Shown here piece after piece: positions 43,291 through 50,851 of a stretch of 64,000 nt of DNA. The stretch is from Hymenobacter sp. CRA2. Lineage in GTDB: Bacteria; Bacteroidota; Bacteroidia; Cytophagales; Hymenobacteraceae. Position numbers and translations under genes: made by a program. The notes beneath the pieces were generated by a model. The model had not been told where the DNA came from and made no database searches. It saw only the letters and a program-made list of their open reading frames with translations. The stretch's first letter is position 1. The number at the start of each line of letters is the position of its first letter. Location of the stretch: NCBI RefSeq assembly GCF_002007105.1, contig NZ_MVBC01000007.1, forward strand, positions 62,001 to 126,000. Direction: 5' to 3'.

Positions 43291-44394
43291 ATGCCCGCCG
43301 ACCGCTCCACCCAGATTCCCCCGGTACGCCGCTGGTCGCTCCAGAACCGGCGGCGCTGGCTGCGGCTGCTGCTGTCCGTGCTGGTTCTGTCGGTATTCAC
43401 CAGCATCAGCACCTGCCCCCGGTGCTGGCAAGGCGACGGCGAGGCCATGCTGGTCAACTTCGTCATGAACTTTACCTACTCGATGGGCCTGTGGCTGAGC
43501 AACGGCTACTCTGTCGACTGGCTCGACGGCTACGTGTCGTGGCGGGAGGAGCCGATCCGGCGCCTGCTGCTCACCTTGCTCATTTCCATCGGCGGCTCGC
43601 TGCTGGTGGTGCTGCTCATCAACTTCGGCTTTCTGGTGCTCTACCTGGGCCGCCCGGTGGAGATACTGTGGTCGGCGGCTATCTGGCCGCGCTACGTGTT
43701 TCCGCTGTTCATGGCCATGCTGATTTCGCTGGTGCTGCACAGCCGTTCCTTCCTGCTGAGCTGGCGCGAGGCGCTGGTGAAAAACGAGCGGCTGCAGAAG
43801 GAAATGGCCCAGGCCGAGGCCGAAACCCTGCGCCAGCAGCTCGATCCGCACTTCATGTTCAACGCCCTGAACGCGCTGACCTCGCTGGTGGAAGAAGAGC
43901 CGAAAGTGGCCGTGCGCTTCATTCGCCAACTTTCGCTGGTGTACCGCTACGTGCTCGACGCCCGCGGCCGCGACGTGGTGCCGCTGCACGACGAGCTGGC
44001 CTTCGCCGAGTCCTACCTTTTCCTGCAGCGCATCCGCTACGGCGAGGCTCTGGCCGTGACCATGCCCGACGCCACCGCCGTACCCGCCGACGCCGTGGTG
44101 CCGCCGCTGAGCTTGCAGCTGCTCATCGAAAACGCCCTGAAGCACAACGTAGCCACCGCCAGCCAGCCCCTGCAATTGCGCATCGAGCTGGACGAAGCGG
44201 GCCGCCGCCTGCGCGTGGTGAACACGCTGCGCCCGCGCCGGGTAGCGCCGGGCGAGTCCACGTGTATCGGGCTGCCCAACCTGCAGGGCCGCTACCGCCA
44301 CCTCACCGCCGAGCCGGTGCAGGTGGAGCGCGACGCCGCGGAGTTCAGCGTGACGCTGCCCGTGCTGGCGCTGAGTGGTGAGTTGGTGGGGTAG
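43291..44394 (+). CDS. LytS/YehU-type sensor histidine kinase
   Basis: A 367-residue membrane kinase. N-terminal membrane segments ('RLLLSVLVLSVFTSIST', 'LLLTLLISIGGSLLVVLLIN', 'FPLFMAMLISLVLH') are followed by a coiled coil and the His_kinase domain. The phospho-acceptor is H187 in 'QQLDPHFMFNALNAL', and the ATPase part has 'LQLLIENALKHN' and 'GLPNLQGRY'. The ATG at 43258 is an alternative start; a TATCTTGC box at 43243-43250 favours the one at 43291. It is followed 80 bp on by its probable LytTR partner. Confidence 0.87.
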   Translation: MPADRSTQIPPVRRWSLQNRRRWLRLLLSVLVLSVFTSISTCPRCWQGDGEAMLVNFVMNFTYSMGLWLSNGYSVDWLDGYVSWREEPIRRLLLTLLISIGGSLLVVLLINFGFLVLYLGRPVEILWSAAIWPRYVFPLFMAMLISLVLHSRSFLLSWREALVKNERLQKEMAQAEAETLRQQLDPHFMFNALNALTSLVEEEPKVAVRFIRQLSLVYRYVLDARGRDVVPLHDELAFAESYLFLQRIRYGEALAVTMPDATAVPADAVVPPLSLQLLIENALKHNVATASQPLQLRIELDEAGRRLRVVNTLRPRRVAPGESTCIGLPNLQGRYRHLTAEPVQVERDAAEFSVTLPVLALSGELVG

Positions 44395-44469
44395 TGAAAT
44401 GGTGAGCATCGTTCTATTTGCGCAAGCTGCGCGGCCCCGCACCTCCTAAATATCAACTCACCATTTCAC
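44394..44469. repeat. inverted repeat between kinase and regulator genes
   Basis: GTGAAATGGTGAG (44394-44406) and CTCACCATTTCAC (44457-44469) match perfectly over 13 bp. The left arm starts on the last base of the kinase stop codon, and the right arm ends just before the regulator start. It may form an mRNA stem that adjusts the regulator's translation. Confidence 0.6.
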
Positions 44470-44474
44470 CGCCC

Positions 44475-45260
44475 ATGACCGCCTTTGTAGTTGAAGACGA
44501 GCCGCTGGCCGCCCGCCGCCTCACCGACCTGCTGCGCCGCCAGGAGCCGCCCGTGCAGGTGCTGGCCACCGCCGATTCGGTGGAGGCCGCCGTGACTCTG
44601 CTGCAAACGGCTGCCGCACCGCCCGACGTGCTCTTCCTCGACATTCACCTGGCCGATGGGCTGAGCTTCGAGCTGTTTGAGCGGGTGCAGGTGCGCTGCC
44701 CGGTCATCTTCACCACCGCCTACGACCAATATGCGCTGCGCGCTTTCAAGGTCAACAGCGTGGATTATTTGCTCAAGCCCATCGACGAGGAGGAACTGCA
44801 GGCGGCTCTGCGCAAGCTGCGCACCATGCGCGCCGCCGCGCCGGCTGCTGCCCCGCCCGCCTTCGATTCCGCGCTGCTGGCGCAGATGCTGCAGCAACTG
44901 CAGCCGCAGCAAAATCAGTACAAGAAGCAGTTTGTGGTGAAAGTGGGGGAGCACCTGAAAGTGGTGCCCGTGGAGCAGGTGAGTTATTTCTTCAGCCTGG
45001 AAAAAGCCACCTTCGTGCAGACGCGCGAAAACCGCCGCTTCGTGCTCGACCAAACACTGGAGCAGCTGGAGAAGCTGCTCGATCCGCAGCAATTTTTCCG
45101 CCTCAACCGCGCCTACCTCGTGCACCACGAGGCCATTCAGGACATTATTCACTACACCAACTCGCGCCTGAAAACCACCCTGCAGCCCGCCAGCCCCGAA
45201 GGCGACGTGCTCGTCAGCCGCGAGCGGGTACCGGCCTTCCGCGCCTGGCTGGACCGCTGA
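44475..45260 (+). CDS. LytTR-family response regulator
   Basis: A 261-residue response regulator. The receiver domain has acidic 'VVEDEPLAARRL', the phospho-acceptor D56 in 'LFLDIHLADG', Thr in 'IFTTAYDQYAL' and Lys in 'DYLLKPIDEEE'. A linker leads to a LytTR DNA-binding domain (about 155-258: 'FVVKVGEHLKVVPVEQVSYF', 'FFRLNRAYLVHHEAI', 'VLVSRERVPAFRAWL'). It is the partner of the preceding kinase. LytTR proteins bind direct repeats; none was identified with confidence here. Confidence 0.92.
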   Translation: MTAFVVEDEPLAARRLTDLLRRQEPPVQVLATADSVEAAVTLLQTAAAPPDVLFLDIHLADGLSFELFERVQVRCPVIFTTAYDQYALRAFKVNSVDYLLKPIDEEELQAALRKLRTMRAAAPAAAPPAFDSALLAQMLQQLQPQQNQYKKQFVVKVGEHLKVVPVEQVSYFFSLEKATFVQTRENRRFVLDQTLEQLEKLLDPQQFFRLNRAYLVHHEAIQDIIHYTNSRLKTTLQPASPEGDVLVSRERVPAFRAWLDR

Positions 45261-45359
45261 GCAGGCCTAATAGTGCCGGAGCACGAGCGGCCCCACCCGA
45301 AGGCATGCTGCCAACCCCCACGACAGGGGCGCGTACTGCCTGCAACAACTCCGTTGCTT

Positions 45360-45893
45360 ATGCCCACGCCCGAACTCGTTGCCCTGCAGGATACGCTCAC
45401 GCGTGCCGACTCGCCCGAAACTGTCCTGAACGAGGCGCTGGCCCTCATTGGCCCGCACGTGGGGGCCGACCGCTGCTTTCTGTACGTACGCGACCCGGCG
45501 CGGGGGCGCGGCCGCATTGCCCTGCTCTGGCGCCTCGACGAGGCCGTGCCCGATCCGCGCCACCCGTGGCAGGACGATACCGGCGCGCTGCCCACCGAAG
45601 ACCCGCTGTTTCGGGCCGCCCTGGCCGCTGAGCCCACAGTGTATGTCGACGATGTGGACGCTGCCGGGCCGGAGGTGCTCAACCGCGACTTCGAGCGCCG
45701 CACCTTCGGGCACCGGGCGTTGGTGCATGCGCCCATCCTCGATGCGGACAGACAGCTCTGGGGTATTCTGCAGCCCTGCGTCTTTGGCCACCCGCACCAC
45801 TGGACGGCCGGCCAGCGCGAGTACCTGGAAGCCGCCTTGCCGCTGCTGCTGCCGGTGGTACAGGCCTATATGCAAGGCCAGGCGGTGGAATAA
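45360..45893 (+). CDS. GAF-domain protein
   Basis: A 177-residue soluble protein that is essentially one GAF domain: 'NEALALIGPHVGADRCFLYV', 'RIALLWRLDEAVPDP' and 'HRALVHAPILDADRQLWGIL'. GAF domains bind small ligands or chromophores in signalling proteins. No output domain is attached. It lies 99 bp behind the LytTR gene and may modulate that pathway; this is an inference from position. Confidence 0.75.
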   Translation: MPTPELVALQDTLTRADSPETVLNEALALIGPHVGADRCFLYVRDPARGRGRIALLWRLDEAVPDPRHPWQDDTGALPTEDPLFRAALAAEPTVYVDDVDAAGPEVLNRDFERRTFGHRALVHAPILDADRQLWGILQPCVFGHPHHWTAGQREYLEAALPLLLPVVQAYMQGQAVE

Positions 45894-46032
45894 GGCCCCG
45901 CTGCAAAAGTTTAGCTCTTTCTACACCGGCAGGCGCCTTCGCGAGGTAACTTGTGGAGTTGTTGCCGCCATGCAAGTTCGTATGCACCTTGCATTGGTCG
46001 GCAACATATTCCAGCCCCAAGCCTTCTGAGCC

Positions 46033-46569
46033 ATGGCCAAGCACTTTACCGAATTAGAAGCCGCCCACCGGGCCTTTATCGAGCAGCAGAAAGTCTTCTT
46101 CGTGGGCACGGCCGCCCCGGAAGGCCGGGTCAACGTTTCGCCCAAAGGCCAGGACACGTTGCGGGTGCTCGACAGCCGGCGGGTGGCTTGGCTGAACCTG
46201 ACGGGCAGTGGCAACGAAACGGCCGCCCACCTGCTCGAACAAAATCGCATGACGCTGATGTTTTGCGCTTTCGAGGGCAAGCCCAACATTCTGCGGCTGT
46301 ACGGTACGGCGGTAATTTTTCATCCGCGCGACGCCGAATGGGCGGAGCTGATGGCGCTGTTTCCGCCGCTGCCCGGTGCCCGGCAAATCTTCGTCATGGA
46401 CCTCGACCTGGTCACGACTTCCTGCGGCATGGCCGTTCCGCTGATGGATTTTCGGAGCGAGCGGGACGAGCTAAACCACTCCTTGGAAAAGAAGGGCCCG
46501 GCGAAGGTGCAGGAATACTGGGAGCAGCGCAATGCCCTGAGCCTGGACGGCAAACCCACCGGCATTTAG
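46033..46569 (+). CDS. pyridoxamine 5'-phosphate oxidase-like protein
   Basis: A 178-residue flavin-binding split-barrel protein. The start 'VFFVGTAAPEGRVNVSPKG' and 'NEDT-like' position 'SGNETAAHLLEQNRMTLMF' fit the PNPOx-like family that binds FMN or F420. The C-terminal part ('ALFPPLPGARQIFVMDLDLV') is typical of its short members. The specific reaction is unknown; such proteins rarely make pyridoxal phosphate. Confidence 0.82.
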   Translation: MAKHFTELEAAHRAFIEQQKVFFVGTAAPEGRVNVSPKGQDTLRVLDSRRVAWLNLTGSGNETAAHLLEQNRMTLMFCAFEGKPNILRLYGTAVIFHPRDAEWAELMALFPPLPGARQIFVMDLDLVTTSCGMAVPLMDFRSERDELNHSLEKKGPAKVQEYWEQRNALSLDGKPTGI

Positions 46570-46610
46570 CCGCCATGCGGCCAGCCGCCGGTGCGGCACC
46601 CCATTAACTA

Positions 46611-47252
46611 TTAATTCTGCGCCCCGCCGTCCAGCTCGCGCTGCAAGGCTTCGTAGAACAGGCCCACGTGGTAGCCGTCGGCCAGGCCGTGGTGCACGTG
46701 AATGCTCACCGGTAACAGCAGTTGCGCGCCCTGCCGGCGGTAGCGGCCCACCGAAATTTTGGGGATGCTGTCGGGGTGGGGGAAGTGGCGGGCGTGGCTG
46801 AGGCTGGTGAAGGCCACCCACGGCAGGGCCGAGAAGTGCACCACGTCGAGGCGGGCGGAGTCGCCGCCGAGGCGCAGGCCGGTGCTGGCGCGCACCGCGT
46901 CCATTTCCCGTTGCAGGCCCGGCCCGAAGTCCGCCAGCGAAGCCGTATAGGGCACGAAACTGAAGGCAAACGTATGGTCGGGGCGGGTGAGCGTAGCCGA
47001 GGCGTGCACCTCGTCGAAGCAGACTACCTGCCCGTCCTCCACGCGGTAGCGCAGGGCCTCCACCGCATTGGCGGCGCGCAGCACCGCGTGCAGGTACAGC
47101 TGAAAAAACGATACGTTCAGCGTCTTGGCCCGCTCGTAGGCGCGTGCCGCGTCGAGTTCGGCCACCAGCCCAAAAAATGGCTCGGCGAAGCCCGAAAAAA
47201 AGGCGAAATGCTCGCGCCGATTCCAGGTAGATAGGTCGAGTAAATGTTTCAT
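46611..47252 (-). CDS. chloramphenicol-acetyltransferase-like enzyme
   Basis: A 213-residue protein of the CatA-type trimeric acetyltransferase fold. Features are the start 'STWNRREHFAFFSGF', the segment 'DSIPKISVGRYRRQG' and the catalytic histidine motif 'SIHVHHGLADGYHVGLF'. Chromosomal members in Bacteroidota are often not known to confer resistance, so the true acyl acceptor is open. It shares a divergent promoter region with the HAD gene. Confidence 0.82.
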   Translation of the reverse strand: MKHLLDLSTWNRREHFAFFSGFAEPFFGLVAELDAARAYERAKTLNVSFFQLYLHAVLRAANAVEALRYRVEDGQVVCFDEVHASATLTRPDHTFAFSFVPYTASLADFGPGLQREMDAVRASTGLRLGGDSARLDVVHFSALPWVAFTSLSHARHFPHPDSIPKISVGRYRRQGAQLLLPVSIHVHHGLADGYHVGLFYEALQRELDGGAQN

Positions 47253-47258
47253 GGGGCA

Positions 47259-47276
47259 CAAAGTTCGGTAACTTTG
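47259..47276. promoter_or_regulatory. back-to-back -7 boxes in an 18-bp near-palindrome
   Basis: CAAAGTT and AACTTTG (47259-47265 and 47270-47276) face outward around 4 bp. On the plus strand TAACTTTG (47269-47276) is an exact -7 box for the HAD gene. On the minus strand GAACTTTG (47259-47266) differs by one base and would serve the CAT-like gene. Both cannot be occupied by RNA polymerase at once. Confidence 0.6.
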
Positions 47277-47328
47277 CCGGGCTGCCGCTGCACTAATCCA
47301 CGTCCGCGCAGCAGCTTTGCTCTTTGCT

Positions 47329-48024
47329 ATGTCCCTTCCCAAGCTGGTGGCCTTCGATGCCGACGACACGCTGTGGCCCAATCAGCCGCACTACGACGCC
47401 GCCGAAGCCCGTCTCTACGAGTTACTTACCCATTACGCCGACGCCGCTACATTGGGCCAGCGCTTTTTTGAAGTGCAGCGCCACAACCTACCCCTGCTCG
47501 GCTACGGCGCCAAATCCTTTATGCTCTCGATGGTCGAGACGGTAATCCAGCTGACCGACGGAGCCGTGAGCGGCCGCGAAATCCAGCAGATTCTCGACCA
47601 CGGCAAGCGCTTGCTGGACTTCCACATCGAGCCCTTGCCGCACGTAGTGGACGTGCTCAGCACGCTGCAGGCGCACGGCCTGCCGCTGATGCTGCTCACC
47701 AAGGGCGACCTGTTCGACCAGGAAAGCAAGCTGGCCCGTTCCGGCCTCGACGCCTACTTCGAGCACGTGGAAATCGTGAGCGAGAAAAACGAGGCCTCGT
47801 ATCAGCGCATCCTCGCGCGCTACCAGGTGGCGCCGGCGGAGTTTGTCATGATCGGCAACTCCCTTAAGTCGGATATTCTGCCGGTGGCGCGGCTGGGGGC
47901 GCGGGCCGTGCACGTGCCCTACCACACCACCTGGATCATGGAAGAAGTGCCCGCCGAGCAACTGCAGGGCGTGGCCTTCGAGCAGGTGGCGTCGCTGGCC
48001 GAAGTCCCGGCCTTGCTGTGCTAA
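47329..48024 (+). CDS. HAD-superfamily hydrolase
   Basis: A 231-residue phosphatase-type enzyme. Motif I is 'AFDADDTLW' (Asp nucleophile and acid/base), motif II Thr is in 'LMLLTKGD', motif III Lys is in 'VSEKNEASY', and motif IV is 'MIGNSLKSDI'. The cap is inserted after motif I (C1 type), so small phosphorylated metabolites are the likely substrates. The start MSLPKLVAFD lies just before motif I. Confidence 0.88.
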   Translation: MSLPKLVAFDADDTLWPNQPHYDAAEARLYELLTHYADAATLGQRFFEVQRHNLPLLGYGAKSFMLSMVETVIQLTDGAVSGREIQQILDHGKRLLDFHIEPLPHVVDVLSTLQAHGLPLMLLTKGDLFDQESKLARSGLDAYFEHVEIVSEKNEASYQRILARYQVAPAEFVMIGNSLKSDILPVARLGARAVHVPYHTTWIMEEVPAEQLQGVAFEQVASLAEVPALLC

Positions 48025-48083
48025 CCAGAAACTCCTTTACGCCCCTCTTTCCGGGCGCCCCCACGCGGGGTTTATAGCTTTCT

Positions 48084-49283
48084 ATGTCCCTATCTACCCC
48101 TCGCAAGCGGGCTTATTTCGCCAATCTGGACGGCCTGCGCGGTTTGTTTTTCATCTTAGTGTTCATTGCCCACGGCTGCAGCTACCAAGCGCCGGAGCTG
48201 GAAAAGCATTGGGTGAAGCCGCTCGTGCAATTTGGCTCGGTGCACAACCCGTCGCTGGTCATGGCCTTTTTCTTCGTGATGAGCAGCTTTATCATCACGT
48301 TGCTGCTGCTGCGCGAGCGGGCGCACACGGGCCGCATCGGCGTCGGGGCGTTTTACCTGCGCCGGCTGCTGCGCATCTGGCCGCTGTATTACGCGGTGCT
48401 GTTCGTGGGCTTCTGCGCGTTTCCCTGGCTGAGTCGTTTCGGCTCCCATCCGTACCAGGAAGCGGCGGCGCTGTGGCCCTACGTGTTGTTTCTGCAAAAT
48501 ATCGACCACTTGAGCCCCGCGCCCACCTTTTTCGGGCTCGGTCCGCTCTGGTCGCTGGCCATTGAGGAGCAGTTCTACCTAGTGTGGCCCGTGCTGCTGG
48601 CGCTGCTACCGGTGCGCGCCTACCTACCCGCCATGCTGGCCATCCTGGCCGCGTCGATTGGCTGGCAATGGGCGCACCCGGCCACTGGCTACCACACGTT
48701 TACGTGCACCTCCGATCTGGCCGTGGGGGGGCTGGCCGCCCTGGGCGTGTTCTACGCCGAGCAGGTGCGTCACCCGTGGGCCCGCCGCTGGCTGCTGGCT
48801 GTGCGGCAGCTGCCCCGCTGGGGCGTAGCGCTGCTCTGGATTGCGGCCGTTTACCTGTACCGCCACGGCCTGCAGGCCCTGCCCACGCTGCAGCCCCTGG
48901 AGCGTCCGCTCATCGACGCGGTGGCGGTGCTGGTGCTGCTGGAGCAGAACTACGGGCGGCACTCGCTCTTCAAGCTGGGCCGGCGCAAGATGCTGCGCCG
49001 CCTGGGGCAGCTGGCTTACGGCCTGTACCTGCTGCACGGTATTGCCATCGTGGCCATGTACGGGGTGTACCGCCTGTTCGGCCTACGCAAAGACGTTTGG
49101 GACATGATCTGGTGGATTCCCGTGTGGTCCTTCGGCCTGACCGTCGTTGCCGCTTACGTCAGCTTCTGGTACTTCGAGCTACCATTCCTGCGGCTGTACG
49201 GCAGGTTGATGCCCGCCGTGCTGCCCCCGCCGGTAGCTGCCGAGGAACCCACAAACGCTGCCGCGCCAGCAGCCGTGGCGTAG
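48084..49283 (+). CDS. acyltransferase 3 (OafA/YrhL-type) membrane protein
   Basis: A 399-residue protein with about ten membrane helices. The N-terminal motif 'LDGLRGLFFILVFIAHGCSY' contains the catalytic His found in the family, and 'FYLRRLLRIWPLYY' (R-x-x-R-I-x-P-x-Y-Y) and 'LGPLWSLAIEEQFYLVWPVL' are standard. These enzymes move acetyl or other acyl groups from the cytoplasm to envelope sugars. It follows the HAD gene by 59 bp; a TAGCTTTC near-match to the -7 box lies a few bases before the start, so it may have its own promoter. Confidence 0.9.
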   Translation: MSLSTPRKRAYFANLDGLRGLFFILVFIAHGCSYQAPELEKHWVKPLVQFGSVHNPSLVMAFFFVMSSFIITLLLLRERAHTGRIGVGAFYLRRLLRIWPLYYAVLFVGFCAFPWLSRFGSHPYQEAAALWPYVLFLQNIDHLSPAPTFFGLGPLWSLAIEEQFYLVWPVLLALLPVRAYLPAMLAILAASIGWQWAHPATGYHTFTCTSDLAVGGLAALGVFYAEQVRHPWARRWLLAVRQLPRWGVALLWIAAVYLYRHGLQALPTLQPLERPLIDAVAVLVLLEQNYGRHSLFKLGRRKMLRRLGQLAYGLYLLHGIAIVAMYGVYRLFGLRKDVWDMIWWIPVWSFGLTVVAAYVSFWYFELPFLRLYGRLMPAVLPPPVAAEEPTNAAAPAAVA

Positions 49284-49303
49284 CGTCTGGGCCCGCCGGC
49301 AGC

Positions 49304-50074
49304 TCAGCCTTCCAGCCAGCTTTTGACGGCGGTGGCCTTCTCGCGACTCACGATGACCTCGTCGGCGGGGGCGGGCTGCAGGTCCAGCTTTAGCTTGCCG
49401 TTGAACCACGGGTGCAGGCGGTGCACGGCCGGTAGCTGGGCAATGAACTGGCGGTTGAGCCGGAAAAACTGCCGCCCGTCCAGCAACTGCTCCAGCTGCT
49501 CGAGGGTGTAGTCGACGAGGTAGCGCTGCCCGGCCAGCGTGACGAGCGTCACGGTTTCGTTGCGGCTCTGAAACCAGGCAATATCGGCAGCCTGCACGGG
49601 CAGCAGCTGCTCGCCTTGTCGCACCAGAAAGCGGGATTTGGGGGCCGCAGCCGCACCGGTCGGCACGTTGAGCAGGTTTTGCAGCCGTTGGGCCACCTCC
49701 GAGGCGGCCAGCGCCGGGCTGTGCCACTGGCGCAGCTTCTGCAGCGCGGTTTGCAGCTCGGCCAGCTTGATGGGCTTGAGCAGGTAGTCCACGCTGTGCG
49801 TTCTAAAAGCCTGCAGGGCGTACTGGTCGTAGGCGGTGGTGAAGATGACAGGCGTGGTCACCACCAGCTGGTCGAACACATCTAGGCTGATGCCGTCGGC
49901 GAGGTGAATATCGGCCAGGATAAGCTGCGGCTCGGGGTGGGTGCGCAGCCATTCCACGGCGCCGGCCACGGTATCGAGGTGGGCCACCACGGTAGCTTCG
50001 GGCGCCGCCTGGGCCAGCAGGCGCTGCAGACGCTCGGCGGCCGGGTATTCGTCTTCGAGGAGCAGGACGTTCAT
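49304..50074 (-). CDS. LytTR-family response regulator
   Basis: A 256-residue response regulator. Receiver: 'LLLEDEYPAAERL', D55 in 'LILADIHLADG', 'IFTTAYDQYAL' and 'DYLLKPIKLAE'. LytTR domain about 150-253: 'RFLVRQGEQLLPVQAADIAW', 'FFRLNRQFIAQL', 'VIVSREKATAVKSWL'. It is the probable partner of the LytS kinase at 50852-51886, although an oppositely directed hydrolase gene separates them. It is convergent with the acyltransferase gene, with only 20 bp between the stop codons. Confidence 0.9.
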   Translation of the reverse strand: MNVLLLEDEYPAAERLQRLLAQAAPEATVVAHLDTVAGAVEWLRTHPEPQLILADIHLADGISLDVFDQLVVTTPVIFTTAYDQYALQAFRTHSVDYLLKPIKLAELQTALQKLRQWHSPALAASEVAQRLQNLLNVPTGAAAAPKSRFLVRQGEQLLPVQAADIAWFQSRNETVTLVTLAGQRYLVDYTLEQLEQLLDGRQFFRLNRQFIAQLPAVHRLHPWFNGKLKLDLQPAPADEVIVSREKATAVKSWLEG

Positions 50075-50157
50075 GGCAGGGGACGGACAAACACAGGGCA
50101 AAGACAATACGCCGGGCTGAAAGTAGCATCTTTGGACTCCACCCTTGGCTGTTGCAC

Positions 50158-50697
50158 GTGTCACTTGAGGTATTAACTTTTCCGGGCTGGGGCAGCTCCG
50201 ATTCTGAGCACTGGCAAACCCAGTGGGAGCAGCACTACGGCTACCGGCGCATCGTGCCCGGCAGCTGGGACGAGCCCGACCGCGCCGACTGGCTGCACAC
50301 CCTGGAATGCGCTGTGGCTGCTGCAGGGCCGAACGTGGTGCTGGCCGCGCACAGCCTGGCATGCCTGGCCGTGGCGCACTGGGCCGGCGCCACCAGCCTG
50401 CGCGTGGCCGGCGCCCTGCTGGTCGCGCCGCCCGATGCCGACCGGCCCGACTTTCCGGCGGTGCTGCGGGGTTTTGGCCCGATGCCGCGCCGGCGGCTGC
50501 CGTTTCCGACCATGGTGGTCGGCAGCACCACCGACGAGTACATCAGCCTGGAGCGGGCCCGGCAGCTGGCGCAGGATTGGGGCAGCCGTTTCGTGAACAT
50601 GGGGCCTCACGGTCACCTCAACTCAGCCTCCGGGCTCGGTCTGTGGCCCGAAGGCCACGCCCTGTTGCAAACGCTGACAAACCCAGCCCCTTCCTAG
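50158..50697 (+). CDS. RBBP9/YdeN-type alpha/beta hydrolase
   Basis: A 179-residue serine hydrolase. The family start 'LTFPGWGSSDSEHWQTQWE' is clear. The nucleophile Ser is in 'VVLAAHSLACLAVAHW', the Asp in 'GSTTDEYISL' and the His in 'NMGPHGHLNSASGLG'. No ATG is present; GTG at 50158 begins the fold, with a near-match -7 box (CATCTTTG, 50129-50136) before it. It points opposite to the kinase and regulator on either side and was probably inserted between them. The substrate is unknown. Confidence 0.86.
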   Translation: MSLEVLTFPGWGSSDSEHWQTQWEQHYGYRRIVPGSWDEPDRADWLHTLECAVAAAGPNVVLAAHSLACLAVAHWAGATSLRVAGALLVAPPDADRPDFPAVLRGFGPMPRRRLPFPTMVVGSTTDEYISLERARQLAQDWGSRFVNMGPHGHLNSASGLGLWPEGHALLQTLTNPAPS

Positions 50698-50699
50698 GT

Positions 50700-50845
50700 T
50701 GTGCCTGAAAAGTCGTTTTGGGCTTATTGAGCGTCTTGCTGAGCGGAGCATCTTTACTGCTTCGTTGCGCCTCACCCCCGGCCCCTCTCCGAAAAGGAGA
50801 GGGGGAGCCAGATGGAGCATGACCGTTTTCGAGTTTTCAGACACA
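50700..50845. repeat. MITE-like element with 16-bp terminal inverted repeats
   Basis: The ends TGTGCCTGAAAAGTCG (50700-50715) and CGAGTTTTCAGACACA (50830-50845) are inverted copies with two mismatches. Inside lies a perfect 9-bp hairpin, CCCCTCTCC / GGAGAGGGG (50782-50790 and 50796-50804). It has no coding capacity and fills the gap between the hydrolase and kinase genes. Confidence 0.75.
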
Positions 50846-50851
50846 GCTTGG

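Noticed and set aside
46611-47252. Chloramphenicol resistance gene
   Set aside because: The fold and His motif fit the CAT group, but chromosomal relatives often have other substrates. I do not claim resistance.
50700-50845. Complete insertion sequence
   Set aside because: Inverted ends are present but the 146-bp element has no coding capacity, so at most a MITE-like remnant.
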